A DNA stretch of 42,124 nt from JAQSWP01 sp040255215 (GTDB taxonomy: Bacteria > Pseudomonadota > Alphaproteobacteria > Reyranellales > JAQSWP01): positions 1 to 42,124 of the forward strand of contig JBDZUM010000020.1 of the NCBI GenBank assembly GCA_040255215.1, given 5' to 3'. How positions within the stretch are numbered: position 1 is the first letter of the stretch; every line of letters starts with the position of its first letter. The position numbers were made by a program, and so were the translations under genes. The notes below the pieces were generated by a model. That model was given only the letters and a program-made list of their open reading frames with translations. It had not been told where the DNA came from and searched no databases. Positions 23,767-32,277 of this stretch are shown piece by piece.

Positions 23767-23779
23767 CGGACGGATCACG

Positions 23780-24322
23780 GTGTCAGAAAACTCGCAGACC
23801 TCGAACGTCACGCCGCCGCCCTCGGCGCGCACCGACCTGATTACGGCGGCGATCCTCCTGGCCTTCGGCCTCGGCGTCATCGCCTTGGCGCTGCGCATGC
23901 CGACCTTCGTTTCCACAGGCGGCAGCGCCTTTACGGCGCCCGGCATCGTGCCCGGTTTCCACGCGACGGTGATCGCGCTGCTGGCGATTGTCCTCGCCGT
24001 GCGCTCGATCCTGCGCGGCGCGCTCAAGCCAGGCGGCGGCAAGCCTGCCGGCTTCGAGGGGTTGCCGGGGATCAGCCTGAAGCGCCTCTTCGCCGCCGCC
24101 GGGCTCGGTCTGGCGTTTGCCGTCGTGCTGGTCGGGCTGGTGCCCTTCTGGCTCGCGGCCGCGCTGTTCATCACTGCATTCACGTCGATTTTCGAATGGG
24201 ATCCGACGGCGCCGCTGCCGACGCGGCTGTGGCGGATCGCGACGGCGGCCGTTCTCGGCCTGTGCGTCGGCGGCGCCATCCACTACATGTTCCAGGAAGT
24301 CTTCCTGGTCCGGTTGCCCTGA
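23780..24322 (+). CDS. tctB: Tripartite tricarboxylate transporter small membrane subunit
   Basis: A 180-residue protein with four predicted membrane helices: about 18-38 (LITAAILLAFGLGVIALAL), 62-80, 110-135 (the FAVVLVGLVPFWLAAALF region) and 152-172. This is the size and layout of TctB, the poorly conserved small subunit that pairs with TctA. It starts at GTG 23780, 13 bases after the tctC terminator hairpin, with a weak upstream box, so its translation may depend on read-through. tctA follows after 15 bases. Identity rests mainly on position between tctC and tctA. Confidence 0.86.
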   Translation: MSENSQTSNVTPPPSARTDLITAAILLAFGLGVIALALRMPTFVSTGGSAFTAPGIVPGFHATVIALLAIVLAVRSILRGALKPGGGKPAGFEGLPGISLKRLFAAAGLGLAFAVVLVGLVPFWLAAALFITAFTSIFEWDPTAPLPTRLWRIATAAVLGLCVGGAIHYMFQEVFLVRLP

Positions 24323-24337
24323 GCGGAGGCGGTTCCC

Positions 24338-25861
24338 ATGCTCGGCAACCTCGAAATGCTCGGCGCTGCGATCGGCAGCTTCCTCAACCCGCATACGCTG
24401 ATGTTCGTGTTCGGCGCCACGTTCGTCGGCATCGTGATCGGCGCGCTGCCCGGCCTCACCGCCACGATGGGCGTGGCGCTGATGACGACGCTGACCTACA
24501 GCCTCGACCACAATCTGGCGATCCTGGTGCTGATCTGCGTCTATGTCGGCGCCATCTATGGCGGCAGCCGCAGCGCCATCCTGCTCAACATCCCCGGCAC
24601 GCCGGCCAGCGCCGCCTCGACCCTGGACGGCTTCCCGCTCGCCCGACAGGGCCTGGCGGGCCGCGCCATGGGCATCTCCACCACGGGTTCCTGGCTCGGC
24701 ACGCTGTTCGGCACCATGTGCGTGCTGCTGCTGACGCCGACGCTCGCCGACCTGGCGCTGACCTTCGGGTCGTACGAATTTTTCTGGGTGGCGGTGTTCG
24801 GCATCGTGATTTGCGGCAGCTTGAGCGGCGGCGACGCGCTCAAGGGCTACATCGCGGGCTTCATCGGATTGTTCATCGCCACGATCGGCCAGGAATCGAC
24901 GCACGCCTATCCGCGCTTCGCCTTCGGCAATACCGATCTCGCCGGTGGCATCGGTCTGCTGCCCGCCCTGGTCGGCGCCTTCGGCGTCGCCGAGGTCATG
25001 CAGGTCATGCAGGGACCGGCCTTCAAGGTCGTCAGCAGCAAGGTGGATTCGGTGCTGCCGCGGCTGCGCGACATCGCGCAGTACTGGCGCACGGTGTTCC
25101 GCTCGGGCGCCATCGGTACCTTTGTCGGCATCATGCCGGGGCTGGGCGAGGACACCGCGGCCTGGTCGTCCTACGCCGCCGCCAAGCGCGGCAGCAAGGA
25201 GAAGGAGAAGTTCGGCAAGGGATCGGTCGAAGGCCTGATGGCGGCGGAGACCGGAGAGAGCGCCTGCGTGCCGGGCGCCATCATTCCGGTTCTGACGCTC
25301 GCGGTGCCGGGTTCGGCGCCGGCCGCGGTGCTGCTGGCGGCGCTGCTGATCCACGGCATGAATCCCGGCCCGATGCTGATGGTCACGACGCCGAACTTCA
25401 TCTTCGAGATCGTCGCGATGCTGATCATCGCCGACATGGCGAAGCTGTTTTTCGGCCTGACCCTGGTCAAGCCGCTGCTCTGGGTGCTCCTTATCCCGCG
25501 CGAACGGCTGATGCCGATCGTCTTCGTGCTGTGCACGGTGGGCGCCTTCGCCATCACCTCGCGCGTGTTCGACATCTACGTCATGCTGTTCTTCGGCCTG
25601 TTCGGCTACGTGCTGCGCGAGCTGAAATTCCCCATGGCGCCGCTCATTCTGGGCCTGGTGCTGGGCGAACTGCTCGACAAGAACCTGCTGCGCGGGCTGA
25701 GCCTGACGGATGGGGACATCACGCCGTTCTTCACGCGGCCGATCAGCGCCGGTCTGGCGCTGATGACGTTGGCTGCGGCGCTTTGGTCGATCCCCTATTT
25801 CAACGTCAGGCTGACCAGGATGACCGCCCGGCTGTTCCGTCGCCGATCCGATCCCGCCTAG
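24338..25861 (+). CDS. tctA: Tripartite tricarboxylate transporter large permease subunit
   Basis: A 507-residue membrane protein with roughly 10-12 helices. TctA signatures are visible in the first half: VGIVIGALPGLTATMGVALM and the strongly conserved YGGSRSAILLNIPGTPASAA, with an inverted-repeat counterpart in the second half (GIMPGLGEDTAAWSSYAAAK, AVPGSAPAAVLLAALLIHGM). It forms the transport path for the carboxylate delivered by TctC. GGAGG at 24325-24329 precedes ATG 24338 by eight bases. Its stop codon shares a CTAG palindrome with the stop of the convergent amidase gene. Confidence 0.94.
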   Translation: MLGNLEMLGAAIGSFLNPHTLMFVFGATFVGIVIGALPGLTATMGVALMTTLTYSLDHNLAILVLICVYVGAIYGGSRSAILLNIPGTPASAASTLDGFPLARQGLAGRAMGISTTGSWLGTLFGTMCVLLLTPTLADLALTFGSYEFFWVAVFGIVICGSLSGGDALKGYIAGFIGLFIATIGQESTHAYPRFAFGNTDLAGGIGLLPALVGAFGVAEVMQVMQGPAFKVVSSKVDSVLPRLRDIAQYWRTVFRSGAIGTFVGIMPGLGEDTAAWSSYAAAKRGSKEKEKFGKGSVEGLMAAETGESACVPGAIIPVLTLAVPGSAPAAVLLAALLIHGMNPGPMLMVTTPNFIFEIVAMLIIADMAKLFFGLTLVKPLLWVLLIPRERLMPIVFVLCTVGAFAITSRVFDIYVMLFFGLFGYVLRELKFPMAPLILGLVLGELLDKNLLRGLSLTDGDITPFFTRPISAGLALMTLAAALWSIPYFNVRLTRMTARLFRRRSDPA

Positions 25862-27285
25862 GCGGGGAAGGGGTCGCGCTCGTGCCAGGGCTGGGCGCGT
25901 TCGAGCTGACCGGCGACCTGGAACAGCAACGACTCGGCGCCATAGGCCCCGACCAGCTGGATGCCGACCGGCAGTCCCGCCATCGTCCAGTGCAGCGGCA
26001 TCGACATGGCGGGCTGCCCGGTGACGTTGAACAGCCGCGTAAACGGCGCGAAGGCGAAGGTGCGCGTCAGGTAGCCCTCGAGATCGGGCGTTTCGGTCGC
26101 CAGGTAACCCAGCTTCGGCGGCAGCGTTGCCAGCGTCGGCGTCAGCAGGAGATCGTGGCGGGCGAAGAACGGCGCCGTCTCTCGGCCAATGCGATGGAAA
26201 GTCTGGATTGCCTCGAGATAGTCCGTGCCGCTGAAGCGCTGTCCGGCCTCGGCCATGGCCCAGGTGACCGGCTCGAAATCGCCGGCGCCGAAGGGCCTGC
26301 CGGCGGCGCGCAAGGCCATGACGCGACGGGTCTGCACCGACATGACGACGAAGAACGCGCGGTCCAGCGCCTCCCAGTCGACCTTTGGCGTTGCCGGCAC
26401 GAGGCGGTGGCCGAGCGATTCCAGCAACTGCGTCGCCTCGCGCAGCGCCTGAGCGCATTCCGGCGCGACCGCGCTTCCGTCCGGCGTTTCGTCGGAAAAG
26501 GCGATGGTGAGGCTGGTTGGGTCGGTCTCGACCTCGACGGCATAGGGCCGGGCAGGGGGCGGCGCCGTGTAGGGATCGCCGGCCAGCGCGCCGGCCGTCG
26601 CATCGAGCAGCGCCGCACTGTCGCGCACCGTGCGGCTGACGACATGCTCGGCGGCGCAGCCGCCCAGTCCTTCGCCGGCCGGCGCCATCGATATCCGTCC
26701 GCGGCTGGGCTTCAGCCCGAACAAGCCGCAGGCGCTGGCCGGTATGCGGATCGAGCCGCCGCCATCGGTGGCATGGGCCGCCGGCACCAGGCGGGCGGCG
26801 ACCGCGGCCGCCGAGCCGCCGCTCGAACCGCCGGGCGAAAGCGATCTGTCCCAGGGATTGCGCGTCGGTCCGAACAGGCGCGTCTCGCAGCTGGCGGCGA
26901 TGGCGAATTCCGACGTGCTGGCCTTGCCGATGACGGCCAGGCCGGCCCGCCGATAGCGCGCTACGAGCTCGCTGTCGATCGGCGCGGCATCGTTGGCGAA
27001 GAAGCGGGCGCCGCCCGAGGTCGGCACGCCGCGATAGAGCGCCAGGAAATCCTTGAGCAGGAACGGCACGCCGGCCAGCGGCGCGCCCGGGTCCAGGGCC
27101 GCCAGATCGGATTGCGCCTGCTCGCGCATCGAAACCACCACCGCGTTCAGCAGCGGGTTGATCCGGTCGATTTCGGCGAAAGCGGCTTCAAGCAGGGCCT
27201 GCGGCTCGATCTGCCTGTCGCGCACCAGGGCGGCCATGGCAACGGCGTCGAGGCGGCGGTAGTCGGCGGCGGATAGCTTCGCCAT
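25858..27285 (-). CDS. Amidase-signature-family hydrolase
   Basis: A 475-residue amidase signature enzyme. The Ser-cisSer-Lys triad is visible: K78 in GVPFLLKDF, the Ser pair 154/155 in SPGGSSGGSAAAVAA and nucleophile S178 in ATDGGGSIRIPAS. These enzymes hydrolyse amides to carboxylate plus amine or ammonia. The ATG at 27283-27285, preceded by GGTGAG, gives a natural start; the frame stays open to 27399 but that part contains operator site 2. The gene is transcribed alone leftwards, divergent from the epimerase-GNAT-tetR operon, and should be controlled by operator 27314-27329. Co-regulation with a carboxylate importer suggests that part of the substrate is an amide; the amide is not identified. 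Confidence 0.9.
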   Translation of the reverse strand: MAKLSAADYRRLDAVAMAALVRDRQIEPQALLEAAFAEIDRINPLLNAVVVSMREQAQSDLAALDPGAPLAGVPFLLKDFLALYRGVPTSGGARFFANDAAPIDSELVARYRRAGLAVIGKASTSEFAIAASCETRLFGPTRNPWDRSLSPGGSSGGSAAAVAARLVPAAHATDGGGSIRIPASACGLFGLKPSRGRISMAPAGEGLGGCAAEHVVSRTVRDSAALLDATAGALAGDPYTAPPPARPYAVEVETDPTSLTIAFSDETPDGSAVAPECAQALREATQLLESLGHRLVPATPKVDWEALDRAFFVVMSVQTRRVMALRAAGRPFGAGDFEPVTWAMAEAGQRFSGTDYLEAIQTFHRIGRETAPFFARHDLLLTPTLATLPPKLGYLATETPDLEGYLTRTFAFAPFTRLFNVTGQPAMSMPLHWTMAGLPVGIQLVGAYGAESLLFQVAGQLERAQPWHERDPFPA

Positions 27286-27313
27286 TTGTCTCACCGGAGG
27301 CTTGTGGCAGTAT

Positions 27314-27329
27314 GTATCCAAATGGTTAC
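27314..27329. promoter_or_regulatory. Palindromic operator site 2 of the TetR regulon
   Basis: GTATCCAAATGGTTAC matches the palindrome GTAACCAATTGGTTAC at 14 of 16 positions. It sits between the leftward amidase and the rightward epimerase-GNAT-tetR operon, so the regulator would also control its own gene. A CATAAT box (27358-27363) downstream could be the rightward -10 element, though its -35 is poor. Confidence 0.72.
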
Positions 27330-27398
27330 TTTTGAACACGGCTCGACGCAAGTGTGCCATAATGGCGGCAGCCTCGGCGAGGCGGGGAGGAGACAACA

Positions 27399-28451
27399 AT
27401 GATGGACAATCTGCCCATGGCGGCCGGCGGCATGCCGGAACGCTTCGCCGATGTCGCGGCGCTCGAGGAATTCATGACGGCCCCGTCGCAGGCGTTGCGC
27501 GACGACCTGCAGCGCGCGCCCGGCGACATCATCGTGCTCGGTGCGGCCGGGAAGATGGGGCCGACCCTGGCGCGGCTGGCCAAACGCGCCGTGCCGGAGC
27601 GGCGGGTGGTCGGCGTCGCGCGTTTCAGCGATCCGCGCGCCAAGGCCGAGCTCGAGCGCCATGGCGTCGAGACCATCGCCTGCGACCTGCTCGATGCGGA
27701 CGCGGTCGCGCGGCTGCCGAAGCTGCCGAACGTCGTGTTCATGGCCGGATTCAAGTTCGGCGCCAGCGGCAACGAGCCGCTCGCCTGGGCGATGAACGTG
27801 CACGTGCCGGCCATCGTGGCGCAGGAATTCGCCGCTTCGCGCATCGTCGCCTTCTCGACCGGCTGCGTCTATCCCTTCGTCGACATACGCCATCAGGGCG
27901 CCACCGAGGAAACGCCGGCCGTCCCGCCGGCTGGCGACTACGCCAATTCGTGCGTCGGCCGCGAGCGCATGTTCCAGTACTTCTCGGGCAAGCTCGGGAC
28001 TGCCGGCCGCATCGTGCGCCTGAACTACGCCATCGACATGCGTTATGGCGTGCTGCACGACATCGGCCGCAAGGTGCGCGATGGCGAGGAGATCGACGTC
28101 TCAATGGGCCACGTCAACGTGATCTGGCAGGGCGACGCCAATTCGGTGGCGCTGCGCTGCCTGGCGCATGCCACGTCGCCGACCACGCCGATCAACGTTA
28201 GCGGCCCGGAGACGATCAGCGTGCGGGCGCTGGCCGAGGCTTTCGGCCGCGCTTTCGGCAAGCCGCCCCGCATTGTCGGCAGCGAGGCGCCGACCGGCTG
28301 GCTGGTCAACACCGCTCGCATGGCGGCCAGCTTCGGCTATCCCTCGGTGCCGCTGCTGAAGATGGTCGAATGGACCGCCGACTGGCTGGGCCGCGACCTG
28401 CCGACGCTCAACAAGCCGACGCATTACGAAGTGCGCGATGGCAAGTACTGA
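27399..28451 (+). CDS. NAD-dependent epimerase/dehydratase-like protein with Cys in place of the catalytic Lys
   Basis: A 350-residue extended SDR protein. The NAD-binding glycine motif GAAGKMG (about 48-54) follows an unusual 44-residue leader. The active-site Thr region is STGCVYPF (about 153-160) and the tyrosine is Y181 in DYANSCVGRERM. In the canonical YxxxK motif the lysine would be residue 185, but the codon is TGC, giving Cys. That should impair normal SDR redox chemistry or signal a different mechanism. The protein keeps its fold and the later substrate-domain features (INVSGPETISVRALAEAFG). Start ATG 27399 follows GGGGAGGAG. It leads the operon with a GNAT protein (14-base overlap) and the TetR regulator, below operator site 2. 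Confidence 0.82.
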   Translation: MMDNLPMAAGGMPERFADVAALEEFMTAPSQALRDDLQRAPGDIIVLGAAGKMGPTLARLAKRAVPERRVVGVARFSDPRAKAELERHGVETIACDLLDADAVARLPKLPNVVFMAGFKFGASGNEPLAWAMNVHVPAIVAQEFAASRIVAFSTGCVYPFVDIRHQGATEETPAVPPAGDYANSCVGRERMFQYFSGKLGTAGRIVRLNYAIDMRYGVLHDIGRKVRDGEEIDVSMGHVNVIWQGDANSVALRCLAHATSPTTPINVSGPETISVRALAEAFGRAFGKPPRIVGSEAPTGWLVNTARMAASFGYPSVPLLKMVEWTADWLGRDLPTLNKPTHYEVRDGKY

Positions 28452-29298
28452 GACGACGATCCGCCGGCTGGCGCCGGCGGAAGCGAAGGCGGCACTGCCG
28501 CTGTCGGTCGAGGCGGGCTGGAACCAGGTCGAGTCCGATTGGCGCTTCATGCTCGAGGCCGGCTCGGCGTTCGGCGTCGATCTGCCCGACGGCAGGCTGG
28601 GCGCCAGCGCACTGGTGCTGCCGGTGGGCGAGCGCCTGCGCTGGATCAGCATGGTGCTGGTCACCAGCGATCTGCGCCGCAAGGGCATCGGCACGGATCT
28701 GCTCAAGGTCTGCATCGCCGAGGCCGAGCGCGGCGGCCATGCCATGGGGCTGGACGCCACCGAACTGGGGCGGCCGGTCTACCTGCCGCTGGGTTTCCGC
28801 GATCTCTATCGGATCTCCCGCTGGCGTCTGGAGCGCAAGCCCGCGGCCGCGCCGCCGCCGGCCGGCCTGACGATCGCCCCGCTCGATGCCAGGGCGCTGG
28901 ACTCGCTGCTGTCCTGGGACAGCGCGCGCAGCGGCCTGCAGCGGCGCGCCATTCTAGGCCACCTGCGCGATCGTCAGCCCGGCATCGCGCTGGCCGCCAC
29001 GCGCCAGGGCGAACCGGCCGGATTCGTGCTCGGCCGGGAGGGCAGGCTGGCCACCCAGATCGGTCCGCTGGTGGCCGAGGACGACGAAGCCGCGCTGGCC
29101 TTGCTGCAGGGGGCGATTCAGGCCTCCCCCGCGCCCTACTTTATCGATGTGCCGGATTCGCGTATGCACATGCGCACCTGGCTGGAGAGCCAGGGCGCCG
29201 CCGCACCGCGCTACTTCATCCGCATGGTGCGCGGCACGGCCGAACAGATCGAAAGTCCTGGAAACGTCTATGCCATCGGCGGGCCCGAACTTGCCTGA
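28438..29298 (+). CDS. GNAT-family N-acetyltransferase-like protein, two domains
   Basis: A 286-residue protein with an N-terminal GNAT domain. The acetyl-CoA-binding motif is VTSDLRRKGIGTDLLKVC (about 77-94), followed by GLDATELGRPVYLPLGF, a frequent ending of this domain. The C-terminal half (about 145-286) looks like a second, degenerate GNAT-type domain, as in the YitI/Acetyltransf-18 type. The acceptor is unknown; it could acetylate or sense an amino sugar or amine freed by the amidase, but that is speculation. It overlaps the epimerase end by 14 bases and the tetR start by 29, so the three are tightly coupled. Confidence 0.8.
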   Translation: MASTETTIRRLAPAEAKAALPLSVEAGWNQVESDWRFMLEAGSAFGVDLPDGRLGASALVLPVGERLRWISMVLVTSDLRRKGIGTDLLKVCIAEAERGGHAMGLDATELGRPVYLPLGFRDLYRISRWRLERKPAAAPPPAGLTIAPLDARALDSLLSWDSARSGLQRRAILGHLRDRQPGIALAATRQGEPAGFVLGREGRLATQIGPLVAEDDEAALALLQGAIQASPAPYFIDVPDSRMHMRTWLESQGAAAPRYFIRMVRGTAEQIESPGNVYAIGGPELA

Positions 29299-29947
29299 AG
29301 CCAAGACCCGCAAGCCGCGCCGCCGCGGCGCCGGCATCCGCCAGCCTCTGCGCACGCGGCAGAAGATACTCGACGCCGCCGTGATGGAGTTTTCGACCCG
29401 CGGCCTGGGCGGCGCGCGCATCGATGCCATCGCCAAGCGCGCCGGCACCAACAAGCGCATGATCTACCACTACTTCGGCAACAAGGAAGCGATGTTCCTT
29501 GCCGTGCTGGAGAATACCTACGAAACCATCCGCCGCATGGAAGGCGACCTGCACCTGGAGCATATGGAGCCGGCGCCGGCCATGCGCAAGCTGGTGCGTT
29601 TCACCTTCAACTACTTCGTCAACAACCAGCATTTCGTCGCGCTGCTCAACAGCGAGAACCTGCATCGCGCCCGCCACATCAAGCAGTCCAAGCGCGTGCA
29701 GCCGATCAACCATCCGCTGATCGAGACCCTGCAGCAGGTGCTGGATCGCGGCCATGACCAGGGCATATTCCGCCCCGGCGTCGACGCGCTGCAGCTCTAC
29801 ATTTCGATCGCCGGCGTGTGCTACTTTTACTTCTCCAATATCCACACCCTGTCGACGATCTTCGATCGCGACCTGATGGCCGCCCGGGCGCTCAAGACCC
29901 GCGAGACGCATGTGGTGCAGGTCATCATGGGCTATCTGCGGCCCTGA
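29270..29947 (+). CDS. TetR-family regulator, likely repressor of the 19-34 kb island
   Basis: A 225-residue regulator. After a basic leader (KTRKPRRRG) comes a TetR DNA-binding domain (about 27-73) with recognition helix area IDAIAKRAGTNKRMIYHYF, then a helical ligand domain. It is the only regulator in the island, is encoded in an operon under operator site 2, and lies just before operator site 3, so it is the natural candidate to bind the GTAACCAATTGGTTAC palindromes and to autoregulate. The ligand is probably the substrate or an early intermediate. The ATG at 29270 overlaps the GNAT gene by 29 bases; a TTG at 29291 is an alternative with an eight-base overlap. The operator link is inferred from position and symmetry, not shown. 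Confidence 0.87.
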   Translation: MPSAGPNLPEAKTRKPRRRGAGIRQPLRTRQKILDAAVMEFSTRGLGGARIDAIAKRAGTNKRMIYHYFGNKEAMFLAVLENTYETIRRMEGDLHLEHMEPAPAMRKLVRFTFNYFVNNQHFVALLNSENLHRARHIKQSKRVQPINHPLIETLQQVLDRGHDQGIFRPGVDALQLYISIAGVCYFYFSNIHTLSTIFDRDLMAARALKTRETHVVQVIMGYLRP

Positions 29948-29999
29948 AACCGGCCTCCGGCGGGCGCGCCGGCCGCCGATGCGGGGGACTTCCCTAATC

Positions 30000-30015
30000 G
30001 TAACCAATTGGTTAC
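30000..30015. promoter_or_regulatory. Palindromic operator site 3, perfect 16-bp palindrome
   Basis: GTAACCAATTGGTTAC is its own reverse complement over all 16 bases. It ends 10 bases before the ATG of the DHDPS-like gene and directly follows CCTAAT (29993-29998), a possible -10 box, so bound protein would block transcription start. Two near copies lie at 22600 and 27314. Confidence 0.8.
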
Positions 30016-30025
30016 AAATTGGCGC

Positions 30026-31102
30026 ATGACGAAGCCATCCACGCTCCACTGGTCGGACCTGCCGGCCCCCGTGCTCAAGGCGCTGCGCGCCGGCGCGGTC
30101 ATTCCCGCCCATCCGCTGGCGCTGGACGAGCAGCGCCAGTTCGACCGCACCAGCCAGCGCGCCCTGTCGCGCTACTACATCGACGCCGGCGCCGGCGGGC
30201 TGGCGGTCGGGGTGCATTCGACCCAGTTCGCCATCCGCGACGTCGGCCTCTACCAGCCGGTGCTCGAGATGGCGATGCAGACCGCGTCCGACTGGACCGA
30301 CCGGCCGCTGGTCATGGTCGCCGGCATCGTAGGCCGCACCGAGCAGGCGGTGCGCGAAGCCCAGGTGGCACGCAGCCTTGGGTATCACGCCTGCCTGATG
30401 AGCCTCGCCGCCTTCAAGGGCGCTTCGGAAGACGAGCTGGTGGCCCACTGCCAGCGCGTCGCCCAGGAGATGCCGCTGATCGGCTTCTATCTGCAGACCG
30501 CCGTCGGCGGAGTCGTGCTGTCGCGCGAATTCTGGAGCCGCTTCGCCGCCATCGACAACGTGGTGGCGATCAAGGTGGCGCCATTCAATCGCTACCGCAC
30601 CCTCGACGTCGCGTTCGGCATCGTCAACGCAAGGGCCGAGGATCGCGTCACGCTCTACACCGGCAACGACGACCATATCGTGCTCGATCTGGTGACGCCA
30701 ATGACCATTCGAAGCGGCGGGCGCGAAGTCGTCATGCGCTTCAAGGGCGGCCTGCTGGGCCACTGGAGCGTGTGGACGCAGGCGGCGGTCGGCCTGCTGG
30801 ACAAACTACAGCGGACGGTGGCCGAGGGCGGCGCGGTGCCGCCGGAAGTGCTGGCGCTGGACGCCATGGTGACCGACTGCAACGCCGTGCTGTTCGATTT
30901 CGCCAACGATTTTCGCGGCTGCATTCCGGGCTGCCACGAAGTGCTGCGCCGACAGGGACTGTTGCGGACCATCCACTGCCTCGATCCGCACGAGGTGCTG
31001 AGCCCGGGCCAGGCGGCGGAGATCGATCGTCTCTACGCCGCCTATCCCGAATTGACGGACGACGCCTTCGTCGCGGCCAATCGCGACCGCTGGCTGGCCT
31101 GA
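30026..31102 (+). CDS. DHDPS/N-acetylneuraminate-lyase-family aldolase-like protein
   Basis: A 358-residue class I aldolase-type TIM barrel of the DapA/NanA superfamily. The Schiff-base lysine is K183 in NVVAIKVAPFN and the partner tyrosine Y155 in LIGFYLQTAVGG. The family normally makes or splits a bond next to a 2-keto acid, often pyruvate. It is longer than DapA (about 290) and carries an extra C-terminal helical part, so it is not the lysine-pathway enzyme. It starts at ATG 30026, ten bases after operator site 3, and no good ribosome-binding site lies between, so the transcript leader is short. It is the first of four closely spaced genes with Gfo/Idh, DUF993 and an isomerase. The substrate is unknown. 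Confidence 0.85.
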   Translation: MTKPSTLHWSDLPAPVLKALRAGAVIPAHPLALDEQRQFDRTSQRALSRYYIDAGAGGLAVGVHSTQFAIRDVGLYQPVLEMAMQTASDWTDRPLVMVAGIVGRTEQAVREAQVARSLGYHACLMSLAAFKGASEDELVAHCQRVAQEMPLIGFYLQTAVGGVVLSREFWSRFAAIDNVVAIKVAPFNRYRTLDVAFGIVNARAEDRVTLYTGNDDHIVLDLVTPMTIRSGGREVVMRFKGGLLGHWSVWTQAAVGLLDKLQRTVAEGGAVPPEVLALDAMVTDCNAVLFDFANDFRGCIPGCHEVLRRQGLLRTIHCLDPHEVLSPGQAAEIDRLYAAYPELTDDAFVAANRDRWLA

Positions 31103-31123
31103 CCTTTACTGGAGAATACGAAA

Positions 31124-32275
31124 ATGGCTGAACGCCGCCTCGGAATCATCATGCATGGCGTCACCGGGCGCATGGGCATGAACCAGCACCTGATCCGTTC
31201 CATCGTCGCCATCCGTGCCCAGGGTGGCGTGGTGCTGGCCAATGGCGACCGGGTGATGCCCGATCCCATTCTGGTCGGCCGCGACGGCGAGAAGGTCAAG
31301 GCCCTGGCCGACACTTACGGCATCAAGCGCTGGTCGACCGACCTCGATGCGGCGCTGAAGGATCCGAAGGACGAGCTGTTCTTCGACGCCGCCTCGACCC
31401 AGCTGCGCGCCGGGCTGCTCGAGCGGGCGCTGAAGGCGGGCAAGCATATCTATTGCGAGAAGCCGATCGCCGAGACTCTGGCCGACGCGCTGACGGCGGC
31501 GAAGCAGGCCAAGGCGTCCGGCCTCAAGCATGGCGTGGTCCAGGACAAGCTGTTCCTGCCGGGCCTGCAGAAGCTGCGCATGCTGCGCGATTCCGGCTTC
31601 TTCGGCCGCATGCTGTCGGTGCGCGGCGAGTTCGGCTACTGGGTGTTCGAAGGCGACTGGCAGGTCGCGCAGCGGCCGTCGTGGAACTATCGCGCCGGGG
31701 ACGGCGGCGGCATCATCCTCGACATGGTCTGCCACTGGCGCTACGTGCTCGACAATCTGTTCGGCGGCGTCAAGGCGGTGAGCTGCCTCGGCGCCACCCA
31801 TATCCCCGAGCGCTGGGACGAGAAGGGCCGCAAATACGACGCCGATGCCGACGACGCCTGCTACGCGACGTTCCAGCTCGAAGGCGGCGTCATCGCCCAG
31901 ATCAATTCCTCCTGGTGCACCCGCGTGCGCCGCGACGATCTGGTGACCTTCCATGTCGACGGCACGCTGGGCTCGGCCGTCGCCGGCCTGACCGAATGCC
32001 GCATCCAGCCGCGCACGGCGACGCCGCGGCCGGTATGGAATCCGGACGTCAAGCAGACCATCGATTTCTTCGGCGGCTGGCAGCTGGTGCCCGACAACGT
32101 CGTCTACGACAACGGCTTCAAGGCGCAGTGGGAGATGTTCATCCGGCATCTGTGCGAGGATGCGCCGTTCAAGTGGACTCTCGTCGAAGGCGCCAAGGGC
32201 GTGCAGCTTGCCGAGCTGGCGCTGCGGAGCTGGAAGGAGCGGCGCTGGCTCGACGTTCCCGCCCTGGAGATCTGA
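31124..32275 (+). CDS. Gfo/Idh/MocA-family oxidoreductase 2
   Basis: A 383-residue NAD(P)-dependent dehydrogenase. Its Rossmann loop GVTGRMGMNQHL resembles that of dihydrodipicolinate reductase-type proteins. The Gfo/Idh EKP motif is HIYCEKPIAETL (about 107-118), and the later GGGIILDMVCHWRYVLDNLFGG carries the catalytic Asp/His region. It probably oxidises a hydroxyl of a sugar-like intermediate. It follows the DHDPS-like gene by 21 bases and precedes the DUF993 gene by two, clearly one operon. It differs strongly from the first Gfo/Idh of this island (351 residues, GYGAFG loop), so the two likely act on different steps or different parts of the molecule. Confidence 0.88.
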   Translation: MAERRLGIIMHGVTGRMGMNQHLIRSIVAIRAQGGVVLANGDRVMPDPILVGRDGEKVKALADTYGIKRWSTDLDAALKDPKDELFFDAASTQLRAGLLERALKAGKHIYCEKPIAETLADALTAAKQAKASGLKHGVVQDKLFLPGLQKLRMLRDSGFFGRMLSVRGEFGYWVFEGDWQVAQRPSWNYRAGDGGGIILDMVCHWRYVLDNLFGGVKAVSCLGATHIPERWDEKGRKYDADADDACYATFQLEGGVIAQINSSWCTRVRRDDLVTFHVDGTLGSAVAGLTECRIQPRTATPRPVWNPDVKQTIDFFGGWQLVPDNVVYDNGFKAQWEMFIRHLCEDAPFKWTLVEGAKGVQLAELALRSWKERRWLDVPALEI

Positions 32276-32277
32276 TC

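Noticed and set aside
23783..26458. Very long open frame on the minus strand across tctB, tctA and part of the amidase
   Set aside because: It is antisense to clearly homologous genes, is rich in Arg/His/Asp/Gln in the way of GC-rich shadow frames, and shows no domain. Similar shadows at 9625-11274 (+), 11271-13172 (+), 1200-2573 (-) and 6088-8241 (-) were rejected for the same reason.
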